Of a DNA stretch of 64,000 bases, positions 34,730 through 43,084 are shown piece after piece (position 1 is the first letter of the stretch; each line of letters starts with the position of its first letter). The stretch lies in NCBI RefSeq assembly GCF_020179605.1, contig NZ_JAINZO010000001.1, positions 1,772,799 to 1,836,798 of the forward strand, written 5' to 3'. The notes below the pieces were generated by a model. That model was not told where the DNA came from. It was given only the letters and a program-made list of their open reading frames with translations, and searched no databases. Source of the DNA: Geomonas agri. Its GTDB lineage: Bacteria > Desulfobacterota > Desulfuromonadia > Geobacterales > Geobacteraceae. A program made the translations under genes and the position numbers.

Positions 34730-36007
34730 CTACACCTTCCACTCAGGGATATCGACACCATAGTCCAACTGCATCAAGGCATCCAAGAGCACCTTAGGCT
34801 GGTATCGCTTACCGTACCTCCCGCTGGTTATGGTGGCGTGAGCATGACCTAGTATCTCTGCAATAGCAGCTTCGGAGATGCCCTTTTGCTTGAGTACATC
34901 TGCTACCGTGTGCCGCATACTGTGAAACACCTTCTTGGGGTCTTCGGTTACACAATCCCTGTTGTACCTTGCGTACCACTTACCAATACCGTTGGTGTAT
35001 CCATGAAGGCGAATCAGATCCAGGTTCATCCAAAGCCTAGGCTTCTTAGCGGCCTTCATCGTTTCATAATAGTCGATCAGGCCGAGTTCGATCAGCTTAG
35101 GATGGATCGGTATCAGTCTTGCGCTGGCAGCATTCTTGAGACGCTTATCACCAGTATCGTTGATGTCGAAACACCAGTAATCATCCACCTTTACCACATC
35201 TTCAATATGGAGTTGGCATATCTCGTTGAGCCTGAGACCGGAGTACAGGCCAATCAGGGGTATCCAGTACCGTTCTGGTGTCTCATGGTCAACAGGTAAG
35301 TTACCAACGATGTTCCTTATATCGGTAAGGGTGTAGGCGCTCCTCTCCTCGTCTGCTCTCTGCTTCAAAACTAACTGCAAGCCTGTAGCAGGATTCCTGG
35401 GTATCATCTCCTGCTCATGGCAATACTTCAACAGGCTACCGATCCTGGCTATATGCTTGTTGACCGTCTTGGGACTCATGCCTTCACCTGTGTTCGATGC
35501 TATGACCTCCTTAACCGATTTTCCACGGTACTTGTGGTAAAAGTATGGTGGCACCTTCAGCAGGGATGATCTCAGGTCTATCAGCATGGGTCTAGTGATG
35601 GTGGACACATCCACGTTACCCAAGATGTCCACCAGCAGCCTAAAGACCCCTTCTACCTCCAACGTTGTCTTTTCAGTCCACCCAGCCTTCTTCTCTGCCG
35701 TATATGCCTTTATCACTTCTGATAGCCGGTTCCCTGCCTTGACTTTCGGCTCCTTCTGCACAGGCAGTAAACTATGCACCACCTGCTGCGTATGGTCGGG
35801 TGCTAACGTACCTGTCCGCAGCAAGGCAAAAGCATTGTGGGTCTTGAACTCGTGATATCGAAGCAGGGTCTTAGCAGCATTTAACTCACTGGTCTGCAAA
35901 GACTTCTTGATGAACTTACCTGGGAAGAGATGAGACAGGTCGGCAGGCACCTTTATCTTATAGTAGAACCGGCGGCTGACCCTTATGAGGTGTGTTGGAT
36001 ATGACAA
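34730..36007 (-). CDS. Tyrosine recombinase / integrase (tRNA end)
   Basis: A 425-residue integrase with an N-terminal domain of the DUF6538 kind (RVSRRFYYKIKVPADLSHLF), a central core-binding domain (about 95-215) and a catalytic domain: YSGLRLNEICQLH (Arg), HSMRHTVADVLKQKG (HxxR), ILGHAHATITSGRYGKRY (H and the Tyr nucleophile). It abuts the intact tRNA-Arg and its arm-type repeats, the usual place for the integrase that acts on that site. The start is TTG with AAGGAG nine bases upstream; no ATG fits. Confidence 0.92.
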   Translation of the reverse strand: MSYPTHLIRVSRRFYYKIKVPADLSHLFPGKFIKKSLQTSELNAAKTLLRYHEFKTHNAFALLRTGTLAPDHTQQVVHSLLPVQKEPKVKAGNRLSEVIKAYTAEKKAGWTEKTTLEVEGVFRLLVDILGNVDVSTITRPMLIDLRSSLLKVPPYFYHKYRGKSVKEVIASNTGEGMSPKTVNKHIARIGSLLKYCHEQEMIPRNPATGLQLVLKQRADEERSAYTLTDIRNIVGNLPVDHETPERYWIPLIGLYSGLRLNEICQLHIEDVVKVDDYWCFDINDTGDKRLKNAASARLIPIHPKLIELGLIDYYETMKAAKKPRLWMNLDLIRLHGYTNGIGKWYARYNRDCVTEDPKKVFHSMRHTVADVLKQKGISEAAIAEILGHAHATITSGRYGKRYQPKVLLDALMQLDYGVDIPEWKV

Positions 36008-36024
36008 AGCCTCTTGCTCCTTAG

Positions 36025-36045
36025 TATACCTAGTTGTATACCTAA
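36025..36045. repeat. Right arm-type site of the tRNA-Arg element
   Basis: TATACC-T-AGTT-G-TATACCTAA, the partner of 24704-24724. It lies in the leader of the right integrase, 48 bp from the core repeat, so recombinase binding here could also repress its own gene. Confidence 0.6.
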
Positions 36046-36093
36046 AGCTAAGAGGCTCTGTATTTCTGCTGCCATTACAGCAACTTATAGTAT

Positions 36094-36170
36094 TGGCGTC
36101 CCCGAGACGATTCGAACGTCCGACCCCTTCCTTAGGAGGGAAGTGCTCTATCCTGCTGAGCTACGGGGAC
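36094..36170 (-). tRNA. tRNA-Arg (anticodon CCU)
   Basis: Complete cloverleaf on the minus strand: acceptor GTCCCCG / CGGGGAC, D stem GCTC/GAGC, anticodon stem CTTCC/GGAAG with loop CTCCTAA (anticodon CCT), T arm GGACG-TTCGAAT-CGTCT, discriminator G and an encoded CCA. It is 77 nt long. Its 3' 36 nt plus one further base serve as the attachment core of the adjacent element and were restored by insertion. Confidence 0.97.
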
Positions 36171-36183
36171 AAGTCAGACGGAC

Positions 36184-36212
36184 TTTATACAATACCGTCG
36201 CCTGTTTGGCAA
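36184..36212 (-). promoter_or_regulatory. Promoter of tRNA-Arg
   Basis: On the minus strand TTGCCA (36212-36207), a 17-bp spacer and TATAAA (36189-36184), 14 bases before the tRNA. A good sigma-70 promoter, so the tRNA need not be read from apt upstream. Confidence 0.8.
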
Positions 36213-36221
36213 GAAGTTTTA

Positions 36222-36737
36222 TTAAAACTTCAACAACGAGAATACCTTACCCTCAGGCAGCTTCTTGGCCCCTTCAAGAAACTCGAGCTCGGCCATGAAG
36301 CAGCACTCGACCAACTCGACGTCCATGCTGTTGATCATGTCTACCACGGCCGCCATGGTACCGCCGGTGGCCAACAGGTCGTCGGCGATCAGCACGCGAT
36401 CGCCCTTGTTGAAGGCGTCGGTGTGGATCTCGAGGGTGTCGGTGCCGTACTCGAGAGCGTAGGTCTTCTTGAAGGTTTTGGAGGGAAGCTTGCCCGGCTT
36501 TCTCACCAGCACGATGCCGGCACCCAGCTTGTACGCGAGGGCGGCTCCGATGATGAAACCGCGCGCCTCAACGCCCACGACCTTGTCTATCTTCTGCCCC
36601 ACGTACCGGTGGGACATGAGGTCAACCATGCGCTGAAACGACTTGGCGTCCCCTAAAAGCGTGGTGATGTCTTTGAAGAGGATCCCCTTTTTGGGGAAAT
36701 CGGGAATGTTCCTGATGATGCTTTTAAGATCTTCCAT
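36222..36737 (-). CDS. apt: Adenine phosphoribosyltransferase
   Basis: 171 residues, the normal length. It joins adenine and PRPP to make AMP in purine salvage. Signatures: [15 protein letters not shown] at the start, [20 protein letters not shown], the flexible loop [18 protein letters not shown] and the PRPP-binding motif [16 protein letters not shown]. The ATG at 36737 is preferred by analogy with the family start (MEDLK...), but a TTG at 36743 has the better spacing to AAAGGAG and may be used. It lies 17 bases after rpoS and probably shares its transcript; a short inverted repeat of AAGTTTTA type overlaps its stop. Confidence 0.95.
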   Translation of the reverse strand: MEDLKSIIRNIPDFPKKGILFKDITTLLGDAKSFQRMVDLMSHRYVGQKIDKVVGVEARGFIIGAALAYKLGAGIVLVRKPGKLPSKTFKKTYALEYGTDTLEIHTDAFNKGDRVLIADDLLATGGTMAAVVDMINSMDVELVECCFMAELEFLEGAKKLPEGKVFSLLKF

Positions 36738-36754
36738 GTCCAACGGCGTCTCCT

Positions 36755-37750
36755 TTAATTACCAGTAGTTGCACTACGCCCCATTATGTCGGTGGCTTCC
36801 ACTATTTTTCTCAGTTTTTCAAGGGACTTCGCCTCGATCTGGCGAATCCTCTCCCGGGTGACGCCAAAGCTGCGACCGATGGTGTCCAGTGTCTGCGGGT
36901 CCTTGTCGTCCAGACCGAAACGCAGTGTCAGGATCTTCTTCTCCGCGTCGGACAGGGTCTCGAACCACTTGGAGACCAGCTCGTACTTGTTCAGGTCCTC
37001 CAAGAGCACAGCGGGCGAGATGGTCGAGGTGTCCTCGATGGTGTCGATCAGGAAGTAGTCGTTGTTCTCACCCATCGGACGCTCGATGGAGTAGGTCTTC
37101 TTCAGGAGCACCATGAGCCGGCGCACGTAGGTGACGTTCACCTCGAGCGCGTCGGCGACTTCCTTCACGCTCGGCTCGCGGTTCATCTTCTGCACCAGTT
37201 CGCGGGTAACCCTGAGCATCTTGTTGATGTCGTCGGAGACATGCACAGGCAGGCGAATGGTGCGGGACTGGTTCACCAGGGCGCGCTCGATGGACTGCCT
37301 GATCCACCAGGTGGCGTAGGTGGAGAAGCGGCACTCCTTGGAGAGTTTGAAGCGTTCGACCGCCTTGATGAGCCCCATGTTTCCCTCTTCGATCAGGTCG
37401 AGGAAGGGAAGGCCGCGGTTGATGTAGCGTTTGGCGATCTTGACCACCAGGCGCAGGTTGGAGACGATCATCCGGTCGCGCGCCGCCTTGTCACCCAGGT
37501 CGATACGCGCGGCGAGCTCCTTCTCCTCGTCCGCGGTCAAAAGCTTGGTCTTCTGGATCTCGCGCAGGTAGAGCTTGATGGCGTCATCGAAATGCTCCAC
37601 CACCGCGGCCTTGATCTCTTCTTCCTCGACCTCGGCCTGCTCGTCCTCCTCGACCTCTTCGAGTTCGAGGGCATCCGGATCCGGGTCGTGGTCCTGTTCG
37701 CCATCAAGAAAGAGAGGTTCCTTCTCTTCTAAAAGCTCGTCGTTTTCCAT
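36755..37750 (-). CDS. rpoS: RNA polymerase sigma factor RpoS
   Basis: A 331-residue group 2 sigma-70 factor. An acidic N-terminal 45 residues (many Glu and Asp) precedes region 1.2 ([21 protein letters not shown]), region 2 ([21 protein letters not shown] ... GLIKAVERF ... [13 protein letters not shown]), region 3 and region 4 ([39 protein letters not shown]). It directs the stationary-phase and stress programme, including oxygen tolerance in Geobacter. Start: the ATG at 37750 after AAAGGAGTCCGGC. The order surE-pcm-rpoS is the classic proteobacterial arrangement. Confidence 0.95.
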   Translation of the reverse strand: MENDELLEEKEPLFLDGEQDHDPDPDALELEEVEEDEQAEVEEEEIKAAVVEHFDDAIKLYLREIQKTKLLTADEEKELAARIDLGDKAARDRMIVSNLRLVVKIAKRYINRGLPFLDLIEEGNMGLIKAVERFKLSKECRFSTYATWWIRQSIERALVNQSRTIRLPVHVSDDINKMLRVTRELVQKMNREPSVKEVADALEVNVTYVRRLMVLLKKTYSIERPMGENNDYFLIDTIEDTSTISPAVLLEDLNKYELVSKWFETLSDAEKKILTLRFGLDDKDPQTLDTIGRSFGVTRERIRQIEAKSLEKLRKIVEATDIMGRSATTGN

Positions 37751-37798
37751 GCCGGACTCCTTTGGCAAAGCTTGATTGTTGGATCGCAACCTGTGCTG

Positions 37799-38443
37799 CT
37801 ACTCGTCGTTCCAGCCGTTTTTGCCGATCAGCCTCACGAAGCGGCAGTCGTCGGCTTCCTCTCGTGTCACGCTGCCGTCCGCCGCCTTCCGTATCACCAA
37901 CAGTTTCTGGTCCACACGATCACCGACCGGGATGACCAACCGCCCGCCGGGCGCCAACTGCTCGATCAGGCATTCCGGGAGAGCGGGAGCCCCGGCGGTT
38001 ACCAGGATGGCGTCAAAGGGCGCCTCCTCGGGCCACCCCTCGGTACCGTCCCCGATCTTCAGGTTCACGTTCAAAAGCCTCAGGCTGTCCAGCGCCTTGC
38101 GCGCCTTCATGGCCAGCGGGCGGATTCTTTCCACGGTGCAGACGCGGTCGGCCAGGGAGGCCAAAACGGCGGCCTGGTACCCGGAACCGGTGCCCAGTTC
38201 CAGCACCTTTTCCCTGCCGGTGAGGGCCAGGAGTTCAGTCATGCGCGCCACGATGTAGGGCTGCGAGATGGTCTGCTTCTCCCCGATGGGGAGCGATCCG
38301 TCGCTGTAGGCCTGGGCGGCCATCGCTTCCTCGACAAATATGTGTCTGGGCAACTCCAGCATGGTGTTGATCACCCGCTGGTCCGTGATACCGCGTCTAA
38401 CCAGTTCGGCAACCATCCTCTTGCGTGCTACAGCTGAATTCAT
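37799..38443 (-). CDS. pcm: Protein-L-isoaspartate O-methyltransferase
   Basis: 214 residues, the usual length. It methylates isoaspartyl residues in ageing proteins with S-adenosylmethionine so that they can be repaired. Signatures: [31 protein letters not shown]-type N-terminal segment (here read in two parts), the SAM motif [16 protein letters not shown], and the later [21 protein letters not shown] lies just before the ATG. It sits between surE and rpoS, all three linked to stress survival. Confidence 0.95.
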   Translation of the reverse strand: MNSAVARKRMVAELVRRGITDQRVINTMLELPRHIFVEEAMAAQAYSDGSLPIGEKQTISQPYIVARMTELLALTGREKVLELGTGSGYQAAVLASLADRVCTVERIRPLAMKARKALDSLRLLNVNLKIGDGTEGWPEEAPFDAILVTAGAPALPECLIEQLAPGGRLVIPVGDRVDQKLLVIRKAADGSVTREEADDCRFVRLIGKNGWNDE

Positions 38444-38502
38444 TCCCCCCCCGATCTTTGGCAGCGGGGAAATATAACAAATGACGTGCTAAAAGTCCAG
38501 CA

Positions 38503-39249
38503 TCACGGCAGTTCCCACCCCTGCAGCTCGCCGATGGCCGCGTGGTTGGTGAGGTCGATGTGCAGGGGCGAAATGGAGACGTGGCCGCGCGAAACGGCGT
38601 GGTAATCGGTGCCGGGAACGTCCTGGAAACTAAGGTCAAGGGTGCCAATCCAGTAGTAGTTTCGGCCGCGGGGATCGACCTTGTCCACGATGGTCCCCTC
38701 GTAACTCCGCTTTCCCTGGCAGGTGATCTGCGCCGGGAGGATCTGGTCGGCGGGGAGGTCGGGGACGTTGACGTTGAGATAGGTGTCGCGCGGGAGCCCG
38801 CGGCGCTGGACGCTCTGGGCCAGTTGGGCTGCGAAGGCGGCAGCGGAGTCGAAGTTATCCCCGGAGCTGCGGGTAGCCAGCGAAACGGCGATGGCGGGGA
38901 TCCCCATCAGGGTCGCCTCCAAAGCGGCCGCCACCGTGCCGGAATAGGTGACGTCGTCGCCCAGGTTGGCGCCGCGGTTCACCCCTGAGATGACCAGGTC
39001 GGGGCGGAAGGACAGGAGGCTGTGGATGCCGAGGTTGACGCAGTCGGTGGGGGTCCCCTCCACGGCGTAGATGTTGTCGGCGATGCGGGCGGCGCGCAGC
39101 GGGTGGTGCAGCGTGAGCGCGTGGGAGACCGCGCTCTGCTCGCGGTCCGGCGCCACCACGACCACCTCTGCCACCTGGGACACCCGCTTGATCAGGGCGG
39201 CTAGGCCCGGGGAGTGCACGCCGTCGTCGTTGGTAAGGAGAATCTTCAC
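38503..39249 (-). CDS. surE: 5'/3'-nucleotidase SurE
   Basis: 248 residues with the SurE signature MKILLTNDDGVHSPGLAALI, whose Asp-Asp pair binds the metal, then the VVVVAPDREQSAVSHALTLH stretch, SGVNRGANLGDDVTYSGTVAAA and TDYHAVSRGHVSISPL near the end. It removes phosphate from nucleoside monophosphates in stationary phase. First gene of the surE-pcm-rpoS-apt run. Confidence 0.96.
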   Translation of the reverse strand: MKILLTNDDGVHSPGLAALIKRVSQVAEVVVVAPDREQSAVSHALTLHHPLRAARIADNIYAVEGTPTDCVNLGIHSLLSFRPDLVISGVNRGANLGDDVTYSGTVAAALEATLMGIPAIAVSLATRSSGDNFDSAAAFAAQLAQSVQRRGLPRDTYLNVNVPDLPADQILPAQITCQGKRSYEGTIVDKVDPRGRNYYWIGTLDLSFQDVPGTDYHAVSRGHVSISPLHIDLTNHAAIGELQGWELP

Positions 39250-39354
39250 GGTAGGGCCCTCTCAGTCAGGTACAGCAGAACAGGTCCAGATCCAGCATCC
39301 GCCCACCCCTCTCGCTTCGGCGGCGCGGAGACAAACTTTAGCACATTTTAACAA

Positions 39355-40101
39355 TTAAGGGAATCCGGCGCCCTTCTTTCCCTTGAACTCGACGCAGGCC
39401 CAGTCGATCTGGGACAGGAGGCCGCGCAGCGAGGCAACCTCGCGTTCGTCCAGTTCGGCGCGGGAGAAGATGCGCCGCATGGTGCGCATCATGTGGTCAG
39501 GGTTCTGCGGGTTCAGGTAGCCGATGCGCAGGAAGGTCTTTTCCATGTGGGCATACATCGGTTCCAGGGACGCCGACCCGGCCAGTTCCCGCGCGGCCTT
39601 GACCGGCACCGGTGCGGCCCCTTTGAGGAACTCGTAGCAGAAGATGAGCACCGCCTGGGACAGGTTGAGCGAGCCAAACTCGTCCGCGGTCTCGATGGTG
39701 GACTGCCAGCGGCACATGGCCACCTCGTCGGTGGTGAGCCCGCTGTCCTCGCGTCCGAATACCAGTGCAAGGCGGCTGGTGGGTGCGCAAGCGGCGAAGC
39801 GTTCCACGATCTCGGGTGGGGTGGATATCTCGGCGCGGTACTTGCCGCGGCGCCTGGTGGTGGCGACCGAGTACTCGCTGTCGGCTAAGGCGTCTTCGAG
39901 CGAGGTGAAGATGCGTGCGCTCTCCAGGAGGTCGCGCGCGGAGACGGCGAACTTGATGGCATCCAGGTGATCCACCTGGCAGGGGTTAACCAGACGCAGG
40001 TCGCGCAGGCCCATGTTCTTCATGGCCCGGCAGACCATGCCTATGTTGCCGGGACTCTGGGTCCCGACCAAAACGATGGAAACTCTTTCCTTCAAATCCA
40101 T
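39355..40101 (-). CDS. trmJ: TrmJ-like SPOUT tRNA/rRNA methyltransferase
   Basis: A 248-residue SPOUT-family protein. N-terminal signature IVLVGTQSPGNIGMVCRAMKNMG and knot motifs LALVFGREDSGLTTDEV and SLNLSQAVLIFCYEFL match TrmJ, which 2'-O-methylates position 32 of several tRNAs. A C-terminal helical tail (EKTFLRIGYLNPQNPDHMMRTMRRIFSRAEL), shared by TrmJ, binds tRNA. The frame is open to 40212, but the ATG at 40101 matches the family start and has GAAGGGCATTGC before it. It is not in an obvious operon. Confidence 0.9.
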   Translation of the reverse strand: MDLKERVSIVLVGTQSPGNIGMVCRAMKNMGLRDLRLVNPCQVDHLDAIKFAVSARDLLESARIFTSLEDALADSEYSVATTRRRGKYRAEISTPPEIVERFAACAPTSRLALVFGREDSGLTTDEVAMCRWQSTIETADEFGSLNLSQAVLIFCYEFLKGAAPVPVKAARELAGSASLEPMYAHMEKTFLRIGYLNPQNPDHMMRTMRRIFSRAELDEREVASLRGLLSQIDWACVEFKGKKGAGFP

Positions 40102-40203
40102 GCAATGCCCTTCACTTTTCACGGCGAAATGTGCTGCCTCAGGACGGGGCGCGGGCGGCATTACACCACAACCTAAGGCAATTGACAAGACGGCAGAAAA
40201 GCT

Positions 40204-40308
40204 GTCACGCAAAGAACGCTGAGAATCCGCGAAGAACGCTAAGAGAGACTTTGGGGTTATACCCTTTTCTTTGGCGTGCTTTGCGACTACTTCGCATCTT
40301 TGCGTGAC
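40204..40308. repeat. 105-bp element with 12-bp terminal inverted repeats
   Basis: Perfect ends GTCACGCAAAGA (40204-40215) and TCTTTGCGTGAC (40297-40308) bound a non-coding 105-bp stretch that holds further internal repeats (AACGCTGAGA, AACGCTAAGA; GCGAAGAACG, CTACTTCGCA). It resembles a MITE or a long palindromic intergenic repeat, between trmJ and the DedA gene. Confidence 0.65.
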
Positions 40309-40325
40309 TGCTTTTGATTTTGCTT

Positions 40326-40958
40326 CTACCGGTGGGTGGTTTTGGTGCGACGGGGGCGGGTCTGGATGCGCTTGAGACGGGCACGGGCGTGACGCTTACG
40401 CCACCGCTGCACGACGAAGTGACTGGACCACATACAGACGATGATCCCGGCCAGAACAAGCATCAGGTAGGGCTCGTAACTCTGCAGATCCTCGATGAAC
40501 AGGGACGCGGTCTTGCCGAAGAGATAGCCGGCCAACGAAAAAATGACGGACCAGGCCAGGGCGGAGAGAAAGTTCAGATAGAGAAAACGGTGCGACGGAA
40601 AGGTGGTCATGCCGAGGATGACGGGAAGCACGATGCGGAAACCATAGGTGTAGCGAGACACAAAGGCAACCAGGGTGCCGTAACGTTCGATGAGCCGCAA
40701 CGCCTTCCTGAATTTCCTGGCGAAGGTGGTAAAAAGCCGCAAGAGCTGCGGCCCCTTGGTGCGCCCGACGTGGAAGTAGAACTGGTCGCCGAAGAATGAA
40801 CCGACCAGGGCGGCGAACATGACAAGGTAGAGGTTTAGGTACCCCTGAAAAGCAAGGAACCCGGCGAAGATGAGGATCGCCTCTCCTTCCAGGAAGGTTC
40901 CCAGGAAGAGCACCCAGTAGCCGTGCGTCTGCAAGTATTCCTTGAACAGTTCCTGCAC
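40326..40958 (-). CDS. DedA/YqjA-family membrane protein
   Basis: A 210-residue inner-membrane protein with four to five hydrophobic segments. It has the DedA features FLEGEAILIFAGFLA near the N terminus, the GDQFYFHVGR segment and the FVSRYTYGFRIVLPVILGM stretch with its essential Arg and Gly. DedA proteins recycle undecaprenyl phosphate or other lipid carriers and support membrane integrity, often with effects on polymyxin resistance, which matches in theme the arn operon at 55 kb. The C-terminal 30 residues are highly basic (RRTKTTHR end). Confidence 0.88.
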   Translation of the reverse strand: MQELFKEYLQTHGYWVLFLGTFLEGEAILIFAGFLAFQGYLNLYLVMFAALVGSFFGDQFYFHVGRTKGPQLLRLFTTFARKFRKALRLIERYGTLVAFVSRYTYGFRIVLPVILGMTTFPSHRFLYLNFLSALAWSVIFSLAGYLFGKTASLFIEDLQSYEPYLMLVLAGIIVCMWSSHFVVQRWRKRHARARLKRIQTRPRRTKTTHR

Positions 40959-41030
40959 AAAAACTCCAGCTGTGACAGTGGGATCGCCTCACATTCAGTG
41001 GCGGACACATCTGGAGAGTATAGCGCCTTA

Positions 41031-41867
41031 TTACTTGCGGTAAACCGGGTTGGTTCCCCTCACCTCGACGACAGGTGCATCCTCAAGTTCTTCCAGGTCG
41101 CCGGTGTCTTCTTCGTACTCGTTCTCGCCGACGGCCCAGGCGTAGAATTTCTCCGAATCGAGCAGCTGCGGCTTAGTAGGGATACCGTAAACCCGGTTCT
41201 GCATTCCCTCGTCGTAGAGACCGACGCAGCCGTGGGAGGCGGGCTTGCCGGGGAGATCGCGGGCGTGGATCCAGTAGGAGACGTTGTCGGGGCCGATATG
41301 GAAGCGCATGGCGTTGTCCATCGGGTATTGCCCGGTCTCGTCTTCAGTCTTGTACAGCGAAGAGGTATGGGTGCGGTGGCGGGCATCGATACGGAAGACG
41401 CCCACGGGGGTCTCGTGGCCGGGGGCACCGGTCGCGGCGGGGGCGGAGAACTTCAGCTTGCCGTTCTCGTAGGCACCCATCCACTGCTCGGTCATGTCGA
41501 TCAGGATGTACTTGCCGTGCGCCTTGGCCGGCGGGTACTCCGGGGGCATGGGGGTGTAGCTGCGGGCGGCGACGATGTCGACGGGGACCTTGATGGTCAT
41601 GCCGGGATAGACGTGGCGACGGTCGATGCGGTTGAAGCGGGCCACGGTAACCCAGTCGGCACCAAAGAGGGATTCCAGCGTCTCCTGCGGCTCGATGAAG
41701 TGGGCGCGCCAGGGAACCTTGGCAAGGCTCGGGTACTCTACCCGGGAAAGGTCTTCCTTGGCGGGATCCTGCGGGTTGGCACCAGGCTCGGAAGTGGCGG
41801 AGGGGTTGTAAACCACGATGGAAAAGAGGATTACCAGAACAACAAAAACCAGAACCTTACGTAACAT
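41031..41867 (-). CDS. LysM and L,D-transpeptidase (YkuD) protein
   Basis: A 278-residue envelope enzyme. An N-terminal membrane/signal segment (MLRKVLVFVVLVILFSIVVY) is followed by a LysM-like region (FIEPQETLESLFGADWVTV ... DRRHVYPGMTIKVP) and a YkuD domain (about 150-250) with the nucleophile in SHGCVGLYDEG. It forms 3-3 cross-links in peptidoglycan or links proteins to it. In most YkuD domains the residue after GCV is Arg; here it is Gly, which is unusual. Start: the ATG at 41867 after GGGAGCAGGCAAG. A short acidic tail ends the protein. Confidence 0.88.
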   Translation of the reverse strand: MLRKVLVFVVLVILFSIVVYNPSATSEPGANPQDPAKEDLSRVEYPSLAKVPWRAHFIEPQETLESLFGADWVTVARFNRIDRRHVYPGMTIKVPVDIVAARSYTPMPPEYPPAKAHGKYILIDMTEQWMGAYENGKLKFSAPAATGAPGHETPVGVFRIDARHRTHTSSLYKTEDETGQYPMDNAMRFHIGPDNVSYWIHARDLPGKPASHGCVGLYDEGMQNRVYGIPTKPQLLDSEKFYAWAVGENEYEEDTGDLEELEDAPVVEVRGTNPVYRK

Positions 41868-41947
41868 CTTGCCTGCTCCCAACCGAGAAACGACTAATGG
41901 GGCCTACGCCCCATTTCGTTCTTAATTAACACCTTTGCCCCGCTCGG

Positions 41948-42892
41948 TCAAGAAAAAGCGCGTGCCGCCATGACGTCCTGTACCGCGCTGTAGGGATCGA
42001 TGCTCTTGTCGCGCATGCCGGCCACGATCTCGTCGTATTTGCCGTTACCCTTGATGGCGCCGAACACGGTCTCGAAGAGCTCCTCCCGGAGCGCGTCGGC
42101 GAAGAGCTTGGCGTTTCTCTCCTCGATGAGCCGCTGCAGCGCTCCGGACTCCTTCAGGTAGATGTGGTGCTTGTCGAATTCAGCCACCAGTTCCTCGATG
42201 CCGACGCCTCGTGCACCTTCGGTCAGCATCACGCGCGGCGCCCATCCGGCCGCGTCCGGGTGCTTCATCTCCAGCATGGTGGTAAGCTCGCGGGCGGTGC
42301 GTTCGGCGCCGTCGCGGTCGGCCTTGTTGACCACGAAGACGTCGCCGATCTCGAGGATGCCGGCCTTGATGGCCTGGATGTCGTCGCCCAGGCCCGGGAC
42401 CATGACCACCACGGTGGTGTGCGCGGTGCTCACGATATCCACCTCGTCCTGCCCTACCCCGACGGTCTCGATGACGATGACGTCCATGCCCATGGCGTCC
42501 ATGACGTTGACCACGTCAGTGGTGGAGCGGGACAGTCCCCCCAGCGCCCCGCGGGTGGCGAGACTGCGGATGAAGACGCCGGCATCGTCGGCGTGGCGGT
42601 TCATCCTGATGCGGTCGCCGAGGATGGCGCCGCCGGAGAAGGGGCTGGTGGGGTCGATGGCCACCACACCCACCAGGAGGTCCTTCTTGCGGTACGCGGA
42701 GACGATCTGGTCCACCAGGGTCGACTTGCCCGCCCCCGGGGGACCGGTGATGCCGATGATGTAGGCGTTGCCGGTGTGGGGGTAGAGGGTTTTCAGTTCC
42801 TCGATGGCGCTCTTGAAGCGGTCATCGATGTCGCGCATCAGGCGCGCGGCGGCGCGGATGTCGCCGTCGAGCACGCGTTCGGCCAGGGTCAT
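41948..42892 (-). CDS. meaB: MeaB-type GTPase, methylmalonyl-CoA mutase chaperone
   Basis: A 314-residue G3E-family GTPase that protects and reloads the B12-dependent methylmalonyl-CoA mutase. Visible motifs: Walker A GITGPPGAGKSTLVDQ, the DPTSPFSGGAILGDRIRM switch region, IETVGVGQDEVD and the NKADRDG base-specificity motif. The frame is open ten codons further, but the ATG at 42892 has TGGAG six bases upstream and a family-like start (MTLAERVLDGD). It lies downstream of the B12-binding subunit gene, with a repeat-rich gap between. Confidence 0.94.
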   Translation of the reverse strand: MTLAERVLDGDIRAAARLMRDIDDRFKSAIEELKTLYPHTGNAYIIGITGPPGAGKSTLVDQIVSAYRKKDLLVGVVAIDPTSPFSGGAILGDRIRMNRHADDAGVFIRSLATRGALGGLSRSTTDVVNVMDAMGMDVIVIETVGVGQDEVDIVSTAHTTVVVMVPGLGDDIQAIKAGILEIGDVFVVNKADRDGAERTARELTTMLEMKHPDAAGWAPRVMLTEGARGVGIEELVAEFDKHHIYLKESGALQRLIEERNAKLFADALREELFETVFGAIKGNGKYDEIVAGMRDKSIDPYSAVQDVMAARAFS

Positions 42893-42907
42893 GGGAAACT
42901 CCAGAAG

Positions 42908-43074
42908 CGGTTCAGGGTTCAACGTTCAACGTTCGAGGGAGACCGTCGCCACCGACCGGCATGATGGTGACTTCTACGGCATACGCCGCGTCTGCTCTAG
43001 GCAACACGCGGCGCATGAATTGCGTCCAGGTTGTGCAGTTAACGTTGAACGTAGAACGTTGAACGTTGAACGTC
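42908..43074. repeat. Inverted clusters of AACGTT-type repeats
   Basis: GTTCAACGTTCAACGTTCGA (near 42918) and, 120 bp away, ACGTTGAACGTAGAACGTTG followed by further GTTGAACG copies (to about 43071) face each other, with a GC-rich palindromic centre. This fills the gap between meaB and the B12-binding gene. The seven-base AACGTTG period with inverted ends is a dispersed intergenic repeat rather than a gene. Confidence 0.6.
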
Positions 43075-43084
43075 CGTTGCGGTT

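Larger units (their letters stand above)
24565..36129. mobile_element. Integrative element in tRNA-Arg(CCU)
   Basis: An 11,565-bp element between two exact copies of a 37-bp sequence that is the 3' part of tRNA-Arg. The complete tRNA lies at the right end. Every confident gene inside is on the minus strand. Cargo: two tyrosine recombinases, one at each end, an ArdC-like protein, a single-chain restriction-modification enzyme, an exported PLD nuclease, a polymerase-palm protein and an EXLDI-family protein. Gene AT content is higher than in the backbone. No relaxase, coupling protein or transfer gene is seen, so it cannot move between cells alone. Confidence 0.92.

Noticed and set aside
42164-42964. 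266-codon plus-strand frame opposite meaB
   Set aside because: meaB has every GTPase motif on the minus strand; the other frame is a shadow rich in Asp, Gly and His.
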